From Kryptolebias marmoratus (lineage: Eukaryota > Chordata > Actinopteri > Cyprinodontiformes > Rivulidae): DNA of 64,000 nucleotides. The notes beneath the pieces are model-generated. The model searched no databases. It saw nothing but the letters and a program-made list of their open reading frames with translations, and had not been told where the DNA came from. The stretch lies in NCBI RefSeq assembly GCF_001649575.2, contig NC_051448.1:18073932-18137931 (forward strand), given 5' to 3'. A program made the position numbers and the translations under genes. Below are positions 37,901 to 45,258 of the stretch, in pieces (the first letter of the stretch is position 1; every line of letters starts with the position of its first letter).

Positions 37901-40815
37901 TATTAATCTCTACCTCTGTACACTGATGGAATCATTTGTTAACAGCGGAGCCACGTTTTCCTGCTTCTCGTCATCTCCATCGAGAGGCGAGGGCGGGCAA
38001 TAATGTTTTTGCCCCTGTCTGTTAGCAAAATATCTCACGAGCCACCGGACGATATTTCATGAAACTTGCAGGAAGCAGTCACTAGACGTGCACTTACAAC
38101 TCATAACCGTTTGGAGTCAGGTCGATTAAAAATGGCCGCCACAGTCAACTGACTTTAGAAAACACAGAAATGGATATAACTCAATCAATGTTTGAGGTAT
38201 TGACCTCAGATTTGAGGTGGTAGTAGCTGAGACAGATCCCCGACAGGTTCTCTGAGCCCCGACAGATTGCGCAAGATCTTGGTTTTAAATTTCGCCAACA
38301 AGGAATTTGGAATGGACGTTGTCCGTCTGTTAGCAAAATATTTAATTCTCCCCTGGAGGGTTGTTCATGAAATTTTCAGGAAATAATCCATGAAAGCACA
38401 TCTAAAGCTGACTAACAATTACAGCCAATCTAATTCAAGATGGCTGCCACAACTAACTGACCAGAGAAAACGTAAAAATTGCTGTAATTCAATCAGTTTT
38501 ACAGACATTTTGCTAAACTTTGGTTTGCGACACGTAGTCCAAGTGCTACTCATTGCGCAATGCCTTCATTTAAAACTTCAGCACTGACCATTGAAGTCGT
38601 CTCTGTTTGTCTGTTAGCAAAATGTCCCACGAACCACAGGTTGGATTTCGATGAAACGCTCAGAAAGCGATCGCTGCATGTGCACCAGTTCAAGATGGCC
38701 ACCACAGCCAATCAACATTAGCCAACACCAAAAAAATGGCCATCCTAAAGTTTGATGTGGTAATAGCTGAGAGTTATTCGGAGAGGTTTTCCAACACATC
38801 TCGCAATGAGAGCATGAGATCATGGACATGATTTTCCAAAATGGCTCAACGTAATACAATCTTTAGCTAAAGCTCTGGGATGAACGGCAGCGGGCGACAC
38901 GCACTCCTCCGAGAAACGCCAGGCCTTTAATCTTTTATCTCTCTGTAACTATAACTTGACCTCCCCTCCAGCAGCCCTCTTGTTTCTCCTCTTTCCGCAC
39001 AGCGAGCGGTGAGTAAAACATAATGCAGCATAAAGGAGCGCAGCTCGCACCCTGTGATCGCACGCTCAGTTCAAACGACATAAACAGGTAGAAGAGAGAG
39101 CAAAGGAGGAGGAGGAGAGGGGAGGGAAAAGGAGAAGAAGAAGGAAAAAAAAAAAAGAGAAGACGTATTCACATGCAGATCTTCTCAGTGAAAAGCTTTG
39201 AATGGCACAGTCTGAGCGAAATTACAGAGATTCTGTAATTGCGGCTTCAGATAAAGCGCGGCTCTTGGCAGGTAGAGTAAGAGTCTGCAGAGATGTGCCC
39301 TCATTTCCACGCCGGCACGGGCGCTCGCGTTCGGTGTGTGAGTCCTTTTAGGCATTCATGCGCACAGATTTGCGCACGCTTGTTTGTTTGTGTGTCAGAC
39401 ATGGCCTGTATGTGTGTGTGTTTGGAAAGCTGCATGCAAATAGAGAGGGAGTGGGTTTGAGGGGTTAATGAGCGTGCTGTCTTAAACAGTGTGCAACGGC
39501 AGGAAGACAAGATGAGCTGTCCTTGCCAAAATCACCTTTACACAAGCTGCTTCACACACACACACACACACACACAAGAGGTGGGGGTTATAATCTATTT
39601 TTGGATCCATCTCATTGGGGGACATGGAAGATTCTGAATCAGTTTTCAACTATCTAAAAAAAAAAATTGGTAACATTTATCTGTGCTGCCATTTCAAAGG
39701 GATAGTCTGGTCATTTTTGAAGTGATGTTCTGGCAAGTAGTTACCGATACTTAGAGCATGGAGTGTAGGAGAAAGGCAAAGGTCTTCATCCAGGCTAGGC
39801 TAATAGCTAACCAAACGAGGGCCCATTGTTTCATGTTTTTCAGGCTTATAAAACCGGTGCAGAACAACCCTACATTAGCTAATGTAGCGTAGTGTATTGT
39901 TTCTGAGAAAGAGCTGTTTCAATAGCCTGAAAAACAATAAAAAAAATTTTTTTAAAGTTCTCCTTTGGCTAGCCATTTGCCTCGCCTGGACGGTGCCGTT
40001 TGTCCTAGCAGGGTTACCGTAGCTTCATGTAAAGCTGTGTGTTTGATCTTTTTTTTACATTTCTTCACTGAACCTCAAAGAACAGATGTCTGTAAATAAA
40101 AGTTAAAGTCGTCATAACATGACAGTCTGTAGTAATAAACTTTTAAACGTTTGTGTAGAAATTACCAGCGATAAACACAATGCTAATCAGCTTAGCCTTT
40201 CTATGGCATTTTCAATGTTAAGTTAGCATCTGTGCTAATTGTTGTTCAGCAGCGTGATTATTATGGTTTTTTGGCATCTGTTCGGTTCGAAAAATTTATA
40301 AATTAGTGTTTGTGTGTTCAATTCAATTAGTAAATTTGTACTTCTGTCTCTGTATTTCAGTTTCACAGTGTTTTGGATAAACATCACAAGCTGACCAGCT
40401 GCCTCCTGGTGTTTATTCACAAAACTGATAATCACAGATAACCAAAAATACATAGATAATTGTTTCGTAATCGCATCGGAGCTCGCAGAATCGTAATCAA
40501 ATTGAATCGTGGCGTGCCTAAAAGTTCCCACCCCTAACACACACACACACAAACACACACCAACATTTGCACATTTAACACACGATAATTATATACACTC
40601 TTTCTCCTCCACTCAACACCTCAGTGCCCATCTGAAGCTCACACACACACACACACACGAGTCGGTAAAGCCAAATCAGTTTTCTCGTTACTACAGCAAC
40701 AGCATACTTTTATGTCAACTGCAACCTTGTTACTATGGAAATATGTATACAAGAGAAACTCTGTGCCGTTGTAGTCAAGGGCCAGATGACAGCAGAGCAT
40801 AAGGGTGTGTGCACA

Positions 40816-40858
<43 letters not shown>

Positions 40859-43800
40859 CACATCCCCTTTATCCTTCATCCATTTTGTTCCTTCACACGC
40901 AGAAACACACACACACACAGAATCAGAATTCCCTTTCTGGTCAGTGAAAGAAAGAAGCGCGCTCATATCCTCCTGGATATTCTCCGTCAGCTGAACGGGC
41001 ATTGATCCTCGCTGTTTGTCCCCCCCCACCACCACCACCACCACCACCACCTCCCCTAACAACAACCCCTCGGGCAAGACGGATACTAAAGTCTGCTGGC
41101 ATCTGTGTTATTAAATCCTCCAGTATTAATTTGGCACTAATTGAGTGAGGGATTCACTCCCCGTTTACCCAGAGCAGAATCTGGATGGGGGGAAGCCAGT
41201 ATTAAAGGCTGCGTTGAGACTTAAATCAAAAGCGAAACGCTCTTCCCACAGGGGAGGCACCGAACGTCGGAGTGAAAGAGAACTATAAAAGCCGAAATCA
41301 TCAACTATTGATAAAGACGATTCTGGTACAGCTGTAGACAAAATACGGAATCTGTTTGACTTCACGTTGAATGTGCCTGCGAACGGCTGAGAACTGTCTG
41401 GTTGGGAAATAAGGTCTAGCCGCACACGATTATTGGAGATTATTGGAGTTGCAGTTCATATTTAGCTGATAGATCTGGCTTCAGTCATATTTAATGACAT
41501 ATGTAAACAAACCGCGACTTGTAAAGGTTGTCAGAAGTTATTAAGGATGCTGATGCATATGCCTTTTTACTATTCACCTGTTATTTTTCTGGTTTTATCA
41601 CCATTTTCGATTCATTACTCCTCCCGCAGCCTCAGGGGGAAAAAAAACCCAGACAAAAGAAACAGAGCCCTAAAACAAGTATTCACCCACTGGACTTTTT
41701 CCACATTTCGTCACGTTACAACCAAGAAGTCCTTCAATGAGATTTCATGTGATGAACCGACACAAAGCAGCCTGTGAATTGTGAAGTGGAACGAAAATGG
41801 TTGATGGTTTTCAAAATTTATTACAAATAAACGTTTAGATTTGTGTTCAGCTCCCTTTTCTCTGATACCTCGGACTAAAACCCAGTGAAACGGATTGTTA
41901 ATTAGAGCCCACTTATGTGCAATTTAATCTCAGCATAAATCCAGCTGTTGAACATTAGCGACCGAACACCATCATGAAGACCGCGGAACAGACAAGACCG
42001 ATTAGGGATAAAGTTGTTGAGAGTTTTAAAGGAGGGTTAGGTTATACAACAGCATCTCAAGCTTTGAACATCTCACAAAGCACTGTTAAAACTATCATCT
42101 GACAATCCTGAAATGTACGGCACAACTGCAAACCTACCAAGACATGACCGTTCACCGAAACTGATAGGCCCCGCAAGGAGACCGTTGATCTGAGAAGCAG
42201 CCCATGGTAACTCCGGAGGAGCTGCAGAGATCCTGGAAAATCTGTTGGCTATTAGTCGTGCACTCAACAAATCTGGCCTTTACGGAAGAGCGGCAAGAAA
42301 AAAGCTACTGTTGATAGAAAGACAAAATTAGTCCCGTTTGGAAGTTTGCCACAAGCCACGAAAGGAACACAGCAAACATGTGGAAGAAGCTGCTCTGCTC
42401 AGATCAGGCCAAAGTTGACCTCTTTGGCCCTAAATGCAAAACACCGTGCGTGGCAGAAAACAAACCCTGCACATCACCCTGAACACCACCATCCCCACTG
42501 TTAAAACATGGTGGTGGCAGCATCACGCTGTGGGGACGCTGCTCTCCAGCAGGAGCAGAGAAGCTGACCAGAGTTGAGGGGAAAATGGATGGAGCTAAAT
42601 GCAGTCTTCGAAGAAAAGCTGTTAGAGGCTGCGAAAGACTTGAGCCCGAAGAGGAGAGGTTCACGTTTCAGCGGGATAACGACCAGAAACATACGTCCAG
42701 ATCTACAATGGAATGGGTCAGATCAAAGCACATTCATGTGCTAAAATGGCCCAGTCAAAGTCCGGACCCGAATCCAACTCAACATCTGTGACAAGACTTG
42801 AAAATTGCTGTTCAGAGACACTCTCTATCCTATGTGACTCAGCTTGAGCTATTTTACAAAGAACAATGGGCAAAACTTTCAGTCTCTAGACGTGCAAAGC
42901 TGGCAGGGGGGGACGGGGGGGGGCTGAATCCAAATGCACACCACACTTTTCAGGCTTTCGTTCGTAAGCAGTTTTGAAAGCCATGGATTCATTTTCCTTC
43001 CACTTCACAATTATCTGCTCATTTGTGTTGATCTGTCATACGAAATCCCTGTAAAATACTTTGAAGTTTGTGGCTGGAATGTGACAAAATGTGGAAAAGT
43101 TCAAGGGGCTTGAATACAGTTTCAAGGCACTTTACATTAAAATGTGCGGATTGGGAATAGAGTACGACTGCAGGTGGAAGTACATTGTATGGTGAGGATG
43201 AAATTTGGCAAAAAAAAAAAAAAAATACACATTTTCCATAGTGGGATTCTGGTGATTGAGAGCAGTCATACTTCACAGCAGTAACATCATTCAAAGTTTA
43301 AATGAGTCACAAAAAGTTGAACTTTACATGATTGAACTCGCATTTTGATACCATTAACAGTTTTGATGCGGTAACAATTTTATTATTTTGGCGGTTTTAT
43401 CACAAAATGTTCAACTTTGAGCTGTCTAAACTTTCCAAAAATTATTCTTATTTCCACAATCTTTACACTTAAAGGGGACCTATTATGCAAAATTCACTTT
43501 TTGCATGTTTTTGTACTTCCATTTGGGTATCTACTGCTTCTAGAAACAGTCCAACAAAACAAAACAAAAAAAAAAAACACCCAGCTGTTTTTTAGCAATA
43601 AGTAAATATTTTTTAATGTCTGCAATCGACTTGTTTCAAAAACCTCAAGATTACTGTGTCACAATCCCGTTACCTGGCAACCCAAGTGAAGCTCCACCCA
43701 CTTTATTACAGGAAGACCATCACGTTTGTTCTACTGGTTTTACCGCTGAACAATGTCTGCTGGAAAAGGAAAATGTTTTGTTGTCGGTTGCAATATCGAA

Positions 43801-45240
43801 CATGTGTCTATGCCCCGCTGTCCCGACCCGCTGCCAGTTGGGTTTTGGACCGCCGATTGCCGCTCTTCTATTTGACAAATGTTGGTTTGGAACCGCTAAG
43901 TGCCCCTGTCCCAAAGTCTGAATCGTCAGAGTTTGAATTAATAACGATATAAATGTGCGTCAGATCCGCAGCGTTTAATCCTTCAGAGAGTTTGTATGTT
44001 TTCAGACGGGACTCTGAGTTGGGGGGGCGTGGCCAACAGCAGCTTATTCCTTCTGAAATTAGCTCAAAACAGGCATAACTGAGCAGGTGAAATCTCAATA
44101 TCTGAGAATCATTTTGTGAATTAAATGCAATGAATGTGTTTTCTACAGCCCACAGGCCTATCCTAACTTGTTCAAGGAAGCATAATAGGTCCCCTTTAAG
44201 TAGTTAACACTGTATATAAAAACAGGCCTTTTTGTTTTGTTTTTCCCAGTGTCAGTCTCACCAGGTAAAAATACAAAAACTAACAAACTACACAAAAAGA
44301 AAATGAGAGGATCAGTTAGCCTAGCTGTTTACACTCCTGCTTTGACTTCACAACCACGTTAAAGCTCTTAATTCTTTATTATCTCCTGAAAAAGCCAAGA
44401 AATACTGCATTAAACCCGACACTGCTTTTTAAATATGCTGGTTGCATTTTAGTAGCCCCCATAAGCTCATCTGCAGGTGGTGTTACAAGAGTTTATTTAT
44501 TATGGACTAATAAAAAGTCAAAGTGGAGCATTCGTTTTTCTGGCTCACAGCTGGTGTTTTAGAAATTAAAACAGAAAAAAAAAAGAAAAAGTTTCAGCTT
44601 ACACAACACTGGAACTGCTTTGGTAAAGACGAGAGACAAAAAGAGCTGATTGTTTTACCTGACTGCGATCTTTATCCACCTTCTTGAAACACTTGTTGAG
44701 CGACAGATTGTGCCGCACAGAGTTCTTCCAGCCTGTGGGGGCGCTGGCAAAGTAAGGAAAGTGCTCCAGAATCCAGCCGTAGATATCCTTCACCGGCAGC
44801 CGCTTGTTCGGGGCGTCCTCGATGGCCATGAAGATCAGGCAGCTGAAGGAGTACGGGGGCTTGCGGTTCGCCCCCGCCGACAGGTCGTACGCCGAGTGCG
44901 CGTCGCCAAGCAGGGGGTCGTCTGGGGAGGGAGACGAGGAGGAGGGCGAGCGGGGGTGCTGACCGTCAGGGTCCTGCAGGGGGGAGACGCTACGTAGCCC
45001 GGAGTGGCTGAAGCTGTTGAGGAGGTCGGTGCTCTCGTGGAGCCAGGAGAGGCTGGTGAGCTCCTCGTCCTCGGCCTTGGAGAAGGAGGCGGACAGGGAC
45101 AGCGAGAGGTCGGCCGACTCGGCCTCAGACGCCGCCGTGGCAGCGTCCCCCTGCCGGTACGGCGGGCTCATGCCCTGAGAGGCGCTGGCTCCACTACTGG
45201 GGCTCTGAGCCTTCTTACTGGGGGGCATGGTGGGTCCCAT
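6763..45240 (-). CDS. foxn3: Forkhead box protein N3 (FOXN3/CHES1), complete coding region in five exons
   Basis: Join on the minus strand: 45240-44659, 28248-28097, 18533-18475, 8476-8368, 7312-6763. This is 1452 bases and 483 residues. The forkhead domain spans about residues 127-218, with the recognition helix [15 protein letters not shown] at 171-185. FOXN2/3-type landmarks are the N-terminal MGP.MPPSKK, the motif [12 protein letters not shown] (59-70), GVIQNGARV, the basic run LPLKKRR and the C-terminal [14 protein letters not shown]. The combination fits FOXN3 rather than FOXN2. FOXN3 is known as a nuclear transcriptional repressor linked to cell-cycle checkpoint and metabolic gene control. 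Every junction has AG/GT and the phases are consistent, so the model needs no frameshift. Compared with mammalian FOXN3, the Ser/Asp-rich stretch before the C-terminal block is shortened and rewritten, including the usual DSGYAS motif. No second FOXN3 copy is in the window, so ortholog versus duplicate paralog cannot be decided here. Confidence 0.95.
7313..8367 (-). other. foxn3: FOXN3 intron between fourth and last coding exons
   Basis: The shortest intron (1055 bases). It holds a 15-base G run (about 7759-7773) close to an assembly gap (7824-7886), a CACC/CCAC-rich patch after the gap, and GC-rich sequence near exon four. No other gene was seen. Confidence 0.9.
7824..7886. other. Assembly gap (63 N)
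   Basis: Run of N about 50 bases after a G15 homopolymer, followed by (CCCA)n-like sequence. Confidence 1.
8368..8476 (-). CDS. foxn3: FOXN3 fourth coding exon
   Basis: The exon encodes V265 (split codon) through the first two bases of R301. The acceptor is GCCTCCAG (AG at 8477-8478) behind a 14-base T run, and the donor is ATAAG/GTGGGT (GT at 8366-8367). The translation ([12 protein letters not shown], then [21 protein letters not shown]) aligns with mammalian [35 protein letters not shown]. The 109-base length converts phase 1 to phase 2, matching both neighbours. The open frame continues past the donor into the intron, but the downstream residues lose similarity, which supports the donor chosen. 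Confidence 0.92.
8965..9320 (+). repeat. 300-base-unit element, degenerate copy
   Basis: Contains the hallmark order: GTCAATCCGATTCAAGATGG, GCCACAGCCAACTGACC, AAAAATGG, then GAGCTAAAATTTGGTGTGG and a second, diverged TTACAGATATTGAGCTAAAA. Ends are not clear. Confidence 0.75.
11738..11918 (+). repeat. Fragment of a second, related interspersed repeat
   Basis: Begins near CTGTCCCTGTCTGTTAGAAG and ends with CCTCGGCAGAGGTTTGTGCT followed by CTCTGAGTGCTTCTAG. This resembles the widespread fish repeat that runs from TGTTAGCAGGATTAC to GGCGGAGGTCTGCGCTCT...GAGTGC. Class uncertain. Confidence 0.45.
12462..12640 (+). promoter_or_regulatory. Possible conserved non-coding block
   Basis: Repeat-free sequence of balanced composition with TGATTGATGTCA (a PBX/HOX-type core), TTTAATTCG and CATTAAAATA homeodomain-like sites. 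It stands out from the low-complexity flanks. Conservation cannot be tested here. Confidence 0.2.
12841..13351. repeat. CA/TG microsatellite island
   Basis: (TG)n with CG interruptions at 12841-12897, (CA)n at 13130-13140 and 13156-13176, and (CA)n at 13316-13350, with pyrimidine-rich sequence between. The long ORFs predicted here are translations of the repeats. A perfect X-box sits inside the island at 12991. Confidence 0.92.
12991..13004. promoter_or_regulatory. X-box (RFX) motif
   Basis: GTTGCCATAGCAAC, a full imperfect palindrome that matches the RFX-family X-box GTTRCCATRGYAAC at every position. Best example of the series in this window. Confidence 0.6.
13575..14570 (-). repeat. 300-base-unit element, three-unit copy with palindromic end
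   Basis: One end is ACATTCCTTGGGGGAATGCA, then CGTCGCCCGCAGCC (13577-13610). Three tandem units follow. The landmark TATTTTGCTA recurs at 13941, 14244 and 14548, giving periods of 303 and 304 bases. The opposite end merges into (CA)n at 14575. Confidence 0.88.
14575..14602 (+). repeat. (CA)n microsatellite at repeat-element end
   Basis: About 14 CA units directly after the third unit of the adjoining element. Confidence 0.9.
15377..16006 (-). mobile_element. Solo LTR of a Ty3/gypsy-type retrotransposon, 5-base TSD
   Basis: A 630-base element. In minus orientation it starts TGTCACAGCTCC and ends TTGTCA, so it has the TG...CA termini of LTRs. It is flanked by a perfect duplication ATTAT (15372-15376 and 16007-16011). 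A TATA-like TCTATATATACTC lies at about 15858-15871 and a polyadenylation signal AATAAA at about 15437-15442, in the right order on the minus strand. The sequence style (GCCACGCC, CTGTTCCTG, pyrimidine-rich 3' half) is that of teleost gypsy LTRs. There is no internal coding region or second LTR, so it is a product of LTR recombination. The ORF reading across it is incidental. Confidence 0.82.
16030..16912 (-). repeat. 300-base-unit element with hairpin end
   Basis: Units are marked by GATATTTCGCTAACAGACAG (16295), GATATTTTTGCCAACAGACA (16589) and a diverged ATGTTCTGCTAACA (16851), periods about 294 and 262. It ends with CAGGCGAAAACATTATCACC then TGCCTG, which can form a short hairpin. The palindromic end is missing. 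The solo LTR lies directly beside its other side. Confidence 0.82.
18335..18368. other. Assembly gap (34 N) inside a poly-G tract
   Basis: G13-14 on the left and G15 on the right, on the same strand, so the true sequence is probably one long poly-G tract. Confidence 1.
18403..18428 (+). repeat. (GAAA)n microsatellite
   Basis: Six GAAA units about 50 bases downstream (in transcript sense) of the 59-base FOXN3 exon. Confidence 0.9.
18475..18533 (-). CDS. foxn3: FOXN3 third coding exon (59 bases)
   Basis: A very small exon recognised by similarity. Read after the AG left by the previous exon, it gives [20 protein letters not shown] and a final G. This aligns with mammalian FOXN3 GPPIWPGSTFFKRNGALLQ. 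The acceptor is CCTTTCTAG (AG at 18534-18535) and the donor is CAAG/GTAC (GT at 18473-18474). Because 59 is not divisible by three, skipping it would shift the frame, so it should be constitutive. It lies about 105 bases from an assembly gap inside a poly-G run and beside a (GAAA)n tract, so an automatic gene caller could easily miss it. Confidence 0.88.
18660..18805 (+). promoter_or_regulatory. Possible conserved non-coding block
   Basis: Repeat-free, balanced-composition sequence just upstream of the 59-base exon, with GATTATAGTGATTAGAA, GTGATTACCT and GGTAATTTCTCATGAC homeodomain-like sites. Visual impression only. Confidence 0.2.
19925..19960 (+). repeat. (CA)18 microsatellite
   Basis: Uninterrupted CA repeat. 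Confidence 0.95.
20331..20590. repeat. CA-rich microsatellite cluster
   Basis: (CA)n at 20331-20357 and CA/CAGACA-type repeat at 20551-20585, immediately before a group of X-box-like motifs. Confidence 0.9.
20644..20683. promoter_or_regulatory. Clustered X-box-like half sites
   Basis: GTTGCCATGGAGCG (20644-20657) and GTTGCCACGGCGAT (20670-20683), with a third GTTGCCACATTGCG between them. Left X-box half-sites are perfect and right halves degenerate. Confidence 0.4.
20836..20871. promoter_or_regulatory. Two X-box-like motifs
   Basis: GTTGCCATGGCGGC (20836-20849) and GTTGCCAAGGCCAC (20858-20871), within 200 bases of the previous group. Confidence 0.4.
21131..21173 (+). repeat. (CT)n(AC)n compound microsatellite
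   Basis: (CT)12 at 21131-21154, then GCAG and (AC)n to 21173. Confidence 0.93.
22871..23206 (-). pseudogene. Remnant N-terminal zinc-finger ORF of a hAT transposon
   Basis: A 111-residue ORF. Residues 22-48 read GGKLLCTSC followed by EHKRIDKH and SAKH, with Cys27, Cys30, His42 and His48 (C-x2-C-x11-H-x5-H; 23063-23128). This resembles the BED/CGGBP1-like zinc finger found at the N terminus of hAT transposases (KLFC..C....H.R....H..S.KH). Sequence after about residue 60 is not recognisable, and no transposase catalytic domain follows. It is best read as a decayed or internally deleted transposon gene. Confidence 0.5.
23346..23424. other. Assembly gap (79 N)
   Basis: Run of N inside the hAT-type relic, not beside a homopolymer. 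Confidence 1.
25163..25176. promoter_or_regulatory. X-box (RFX) motif
   Basis: GTTACCATGGTGAC, one mismatch from the palindromic GTTACCATGGTAAC. Confidence 0.5.
25619..26024. repeat. CA/TG microsatellite cluster
   Basis: (CA)n at 25619-25637, a TGTG run at about 25750-25761, and (TG)n at 26002-26024. Confidence 0.9.
26457..26477 (+). repeat. (TG)n microsatellite
   Basis: Ten TG units shortly before the gap at 26498. Confidence 0.93.
26498..26591. other. Assembly gap (94 N)
   Basis: Run of N close to G-rich and TG-repeat sequence. Confidence 1.
28097..28248 (-). CDS. foxn3: FOXN3 second coding exon (forkhead wing)
   Basis: It encodes residues 195-244 plus two bases of codon 245. The acceptor is CTCCTGCAG, with the AG at 28249-28250, and the donor is CACAG/GTAAGG with GT at 28095-28096. 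The exon starts [18 protein letters not shown], matching FOXN3 [14 protein letters not shown]. The position that is Cys in mammals is Ser here. [11 protein letters not shown] closes the forkhead domain at about residue 218. The Pro-rich tail ([10 protein letters not shown]) aligns loosely with the mammalian NTPPTCPQAY stretch. The 152-base length gives phase 2 at the 3' end, which fits the next exon. Confidence 0.94.
28438..28463 (+). repeat. (AAC)n microsatellite
   Basis: Eight ACA/AAC units; explains the polyglutamine and polyasparagine ORFs here. Confidence 0.9.
28721..28732. other. Assembly gap (12 N) in a poly-C tract
   Basis: C-rich on both sides. Confidence 1.
30505..30526. other. Assembly gap (22 N)
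   Basis: Followed by CCCACCCCC. Confidence 1.
30828..30850 (+). repeat. (TG)n microsatellite
   Basis: Eleven TG units in a CA/TG island that begins near 30437. Confidence 0.93.
31033..31046. promoter_or_regulatory. X-box-like motif
   Basis: GTCGCCTTGGCAAC; right half-site perfect, left half one mismatch. Confidence 0.4.
31240..31916 (+). repeat. 300-base-unit element, two units with palindromic end
   Basis: ATCTCATGAACCACTGAACA at 31251 and ATCTCATGGACCACTGAACA at 31551, an exact 300-base period. The element ends with GGTATACATTCCTTGAAGGA then GTGCTCGGCC at 31894-31923, carrying the conserved palindrome. Confidence 0.88.
33000..33905 (-). mobile_element. Tc1/mariner-type transposon relic
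   Basis: The minus-strand translation near 33180-33285 contains [19 protein letters not shown], matching the Tc1 transposase block around the first half of the DDE core. The region 33370-33690 matches, from memory, the N-terminal half of the same transposase family read in reverse. 33840-33905 resembles the terminal sequence (AAAATCCATTAAAATTTCAG, then GATGTGAGGCAACAAAACG). The coding sequence is broken by stops and deletions. The second half of the transposase and the opposite end are not evident. Confidence 0.7.
34742..34812 (-). pseudogene. Short Tc1 transposase fragment
   Basis: The minus strand reads [13 protein letters not shown] at about 34752-34790, the most conserved Tc1 transposase block. 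No open continuation was seen. It belongs to a different copy from the relic at 33.0-33.9 kb. Confidence 0.6.
36825..37100 (-). repeat. 300-base-unit element, single unit with end
   Basis: The end is GAGCATTTCTTCAAGGTATG then CATGTCACCCGGCTG, a decayed form of the palindromic terminus. The body has ATATTTTGCTAACAGACAAA at about 36938 and ACTCTCAGCTACTATTGCAC. Confidence 0.75.
37535..37575 (+). repeat. (TG)n microsatellite
   Basis: Two TG runs interrupted by TTTATCTGTA. Confidence 0.93.
38015..38920 (+). repeat. 300-base-unit element, three units with end
   Basis: GTTAGCAAAA at 38021 and 38329, GTTAGCAA at 38613 (periods 308 and 284). The terminus is GGCAGCGGGCGACACGCACT followed by CCTCCGAGAAACG at 38886-38918, a version of the conserved end whose palindrome has mutated. 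Confidence 0.86.
39553..39576 (+). repeat. (CA)n microsatellite
   Basis: Twelve CA units. Confidence 0.95.
39695..40250. repeat. Probable interspersed repeat
   Basis: Starts CAAAGGGATAGTCTGGTCAT and continues with TTCTGGCAAGTAGTTACCGA, a start I associate with common fish non-autonomous elements. No inverted repeat or target duplication could be fixed. Confidence 0.35.
40537..41051. repeat. CA and CCA microsatellite island
   Basis: (CA)n at 40537-40560, 40640-40658, 40817-40854 and 40905-40919, and (CCA)n at 41026-41051. Two X-box-like motifs lie inside. Confidence 0.92.
40687..40742. promoter_or_regulatory. Pair of X-box-like motifs
   Basis: GTTACTACAGCAAC (40687-40700) and GTTACTATGGAAAT (40729-40742), 42 bases apart in the same orientation. 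Confidence 0.42.
41663..43132 (+). mobile_element. Tc1/mariner transposon, nearly full length, inactive
   Basis: About 1470 bases. Inverted terminal sequences share GTATTCA...ACTTTTTCCACATTT.GTCAC (left at 41678-41722, right in reverse at about 43075-43118). TA follows the right end. The left TA is not preserved. A transposase-like frame begins with ATG at 41974. The inside carries stops and frameshifts throughout, so the element cannot encode its own transposase. Confidence 0.85.
41974..42900 (+). pseudogene. Tc1 transposase pseudogene
   Basis: Begins [18 protein letters not shown] and reads a helix-turn-helix region ([18 protein letters not shown]) before a stop. Later parts appear in other frames. 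The best-preserved piece (42585-42791) has [13 protein letters not shown], which holds the second catalytic Asp. It then reads [15 protein letters not shown], where the family has NPIENLW, so the third catalytic residue (Glu) is Gln. Both the frame breaks and the catalytic loss show it is dead. Confidence 0.82.
43473..44195. mobile_element. Non-autonomous Kolobok-like DNA transposon, TTAA TSD
   Basis: Perfect 16-base terminal inverted repeats AGGGGACCTATTATGC, at 43473-43488 and in reverse at 44180-44195. They are flanked by TTAA on both sides (43469-43472 and 44196-44199). Length is 723 bases. TTAA targeting and AGGG termini are known for the Kolobok superfamily. piggyBac also uses TTAA but has CCC-type ends. 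A short THAP-like ORF sits inside. Confidence 0.82.
43753..43875 (+). pseudogene. Short THAP-like ORF inside the Kolobok-like element
   Basis: A 40-residue ORF starting [17 protein letters not shown] and containing PRCPDP and FW. The C-x4-C start followed by a Pro-rich stretch and Trp recalls the N-terminal half of a THAP zinc finger, a domain that Kolobok transposases carry. The Cys-x-His half is missing after the stop. It may be the remnant of the autonomous parent's first exon, or chance. Confidence 0.3.
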
Positions 45241-45258
45241 CCAGCCCAGGGCTCACTC
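44659..45258 (-). CDS. foxn3: FOXN3 first coding exon with 18-base 5' UTR stub
   Basis: The CDS part is 44659-45240, 194 codons ending in phase 0. The ATG at 45238-45240 is chosen because [10 protein letters not shown] matches the known FOXN3 N terminus. Upstream, a long pyrimidine tract ends in CTTCTTCAG at 45259-45267, an acceptor that leaves 18 untranslated bases (45241-45258). The first transcribed exon is therefore non-coding and lies further up. The donor is CAG/GTAAAAC at 44657-44658. Residues 59-70 carry the conserved [12 protein letters not shown] segment. A Ser-rich linker follows at about 94-107. The forkhead starts at KPPYSFS (127-133), and the DNA-contact helix (171-185) is intact. 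The exon ends inside the forkhead, just before the wing, which is the usual break in this family. Confidence 0.95.

Larger units (their letters stand above)
28249..44658 (-). other. foxn3: FOXN3 intron between first and second coding exons
   Basis: At 16.4 kb, the longest complete intron here. It holds three copies of the 300-base-unit element, two Tc1 relics plus a Tc1 fragment, a Kolobok-like element, CA/TG islands at 30.4-30.9, 37.5 and 39.5-41.0 kb, and several X-box-like motifs. Stretches 29.0-30.3, 35.0-36.8 and 44.2-44.65 kb show only AT-rich intron with nothing recognisable. Confidence 0.85.

Noticed and set aside
43616..43952. ORFs of 98-101 residues inside the Kolobok-like element
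   Set aside because: Frames differ from the THAP-like start at 43753 and show no domain; treated as incidental.
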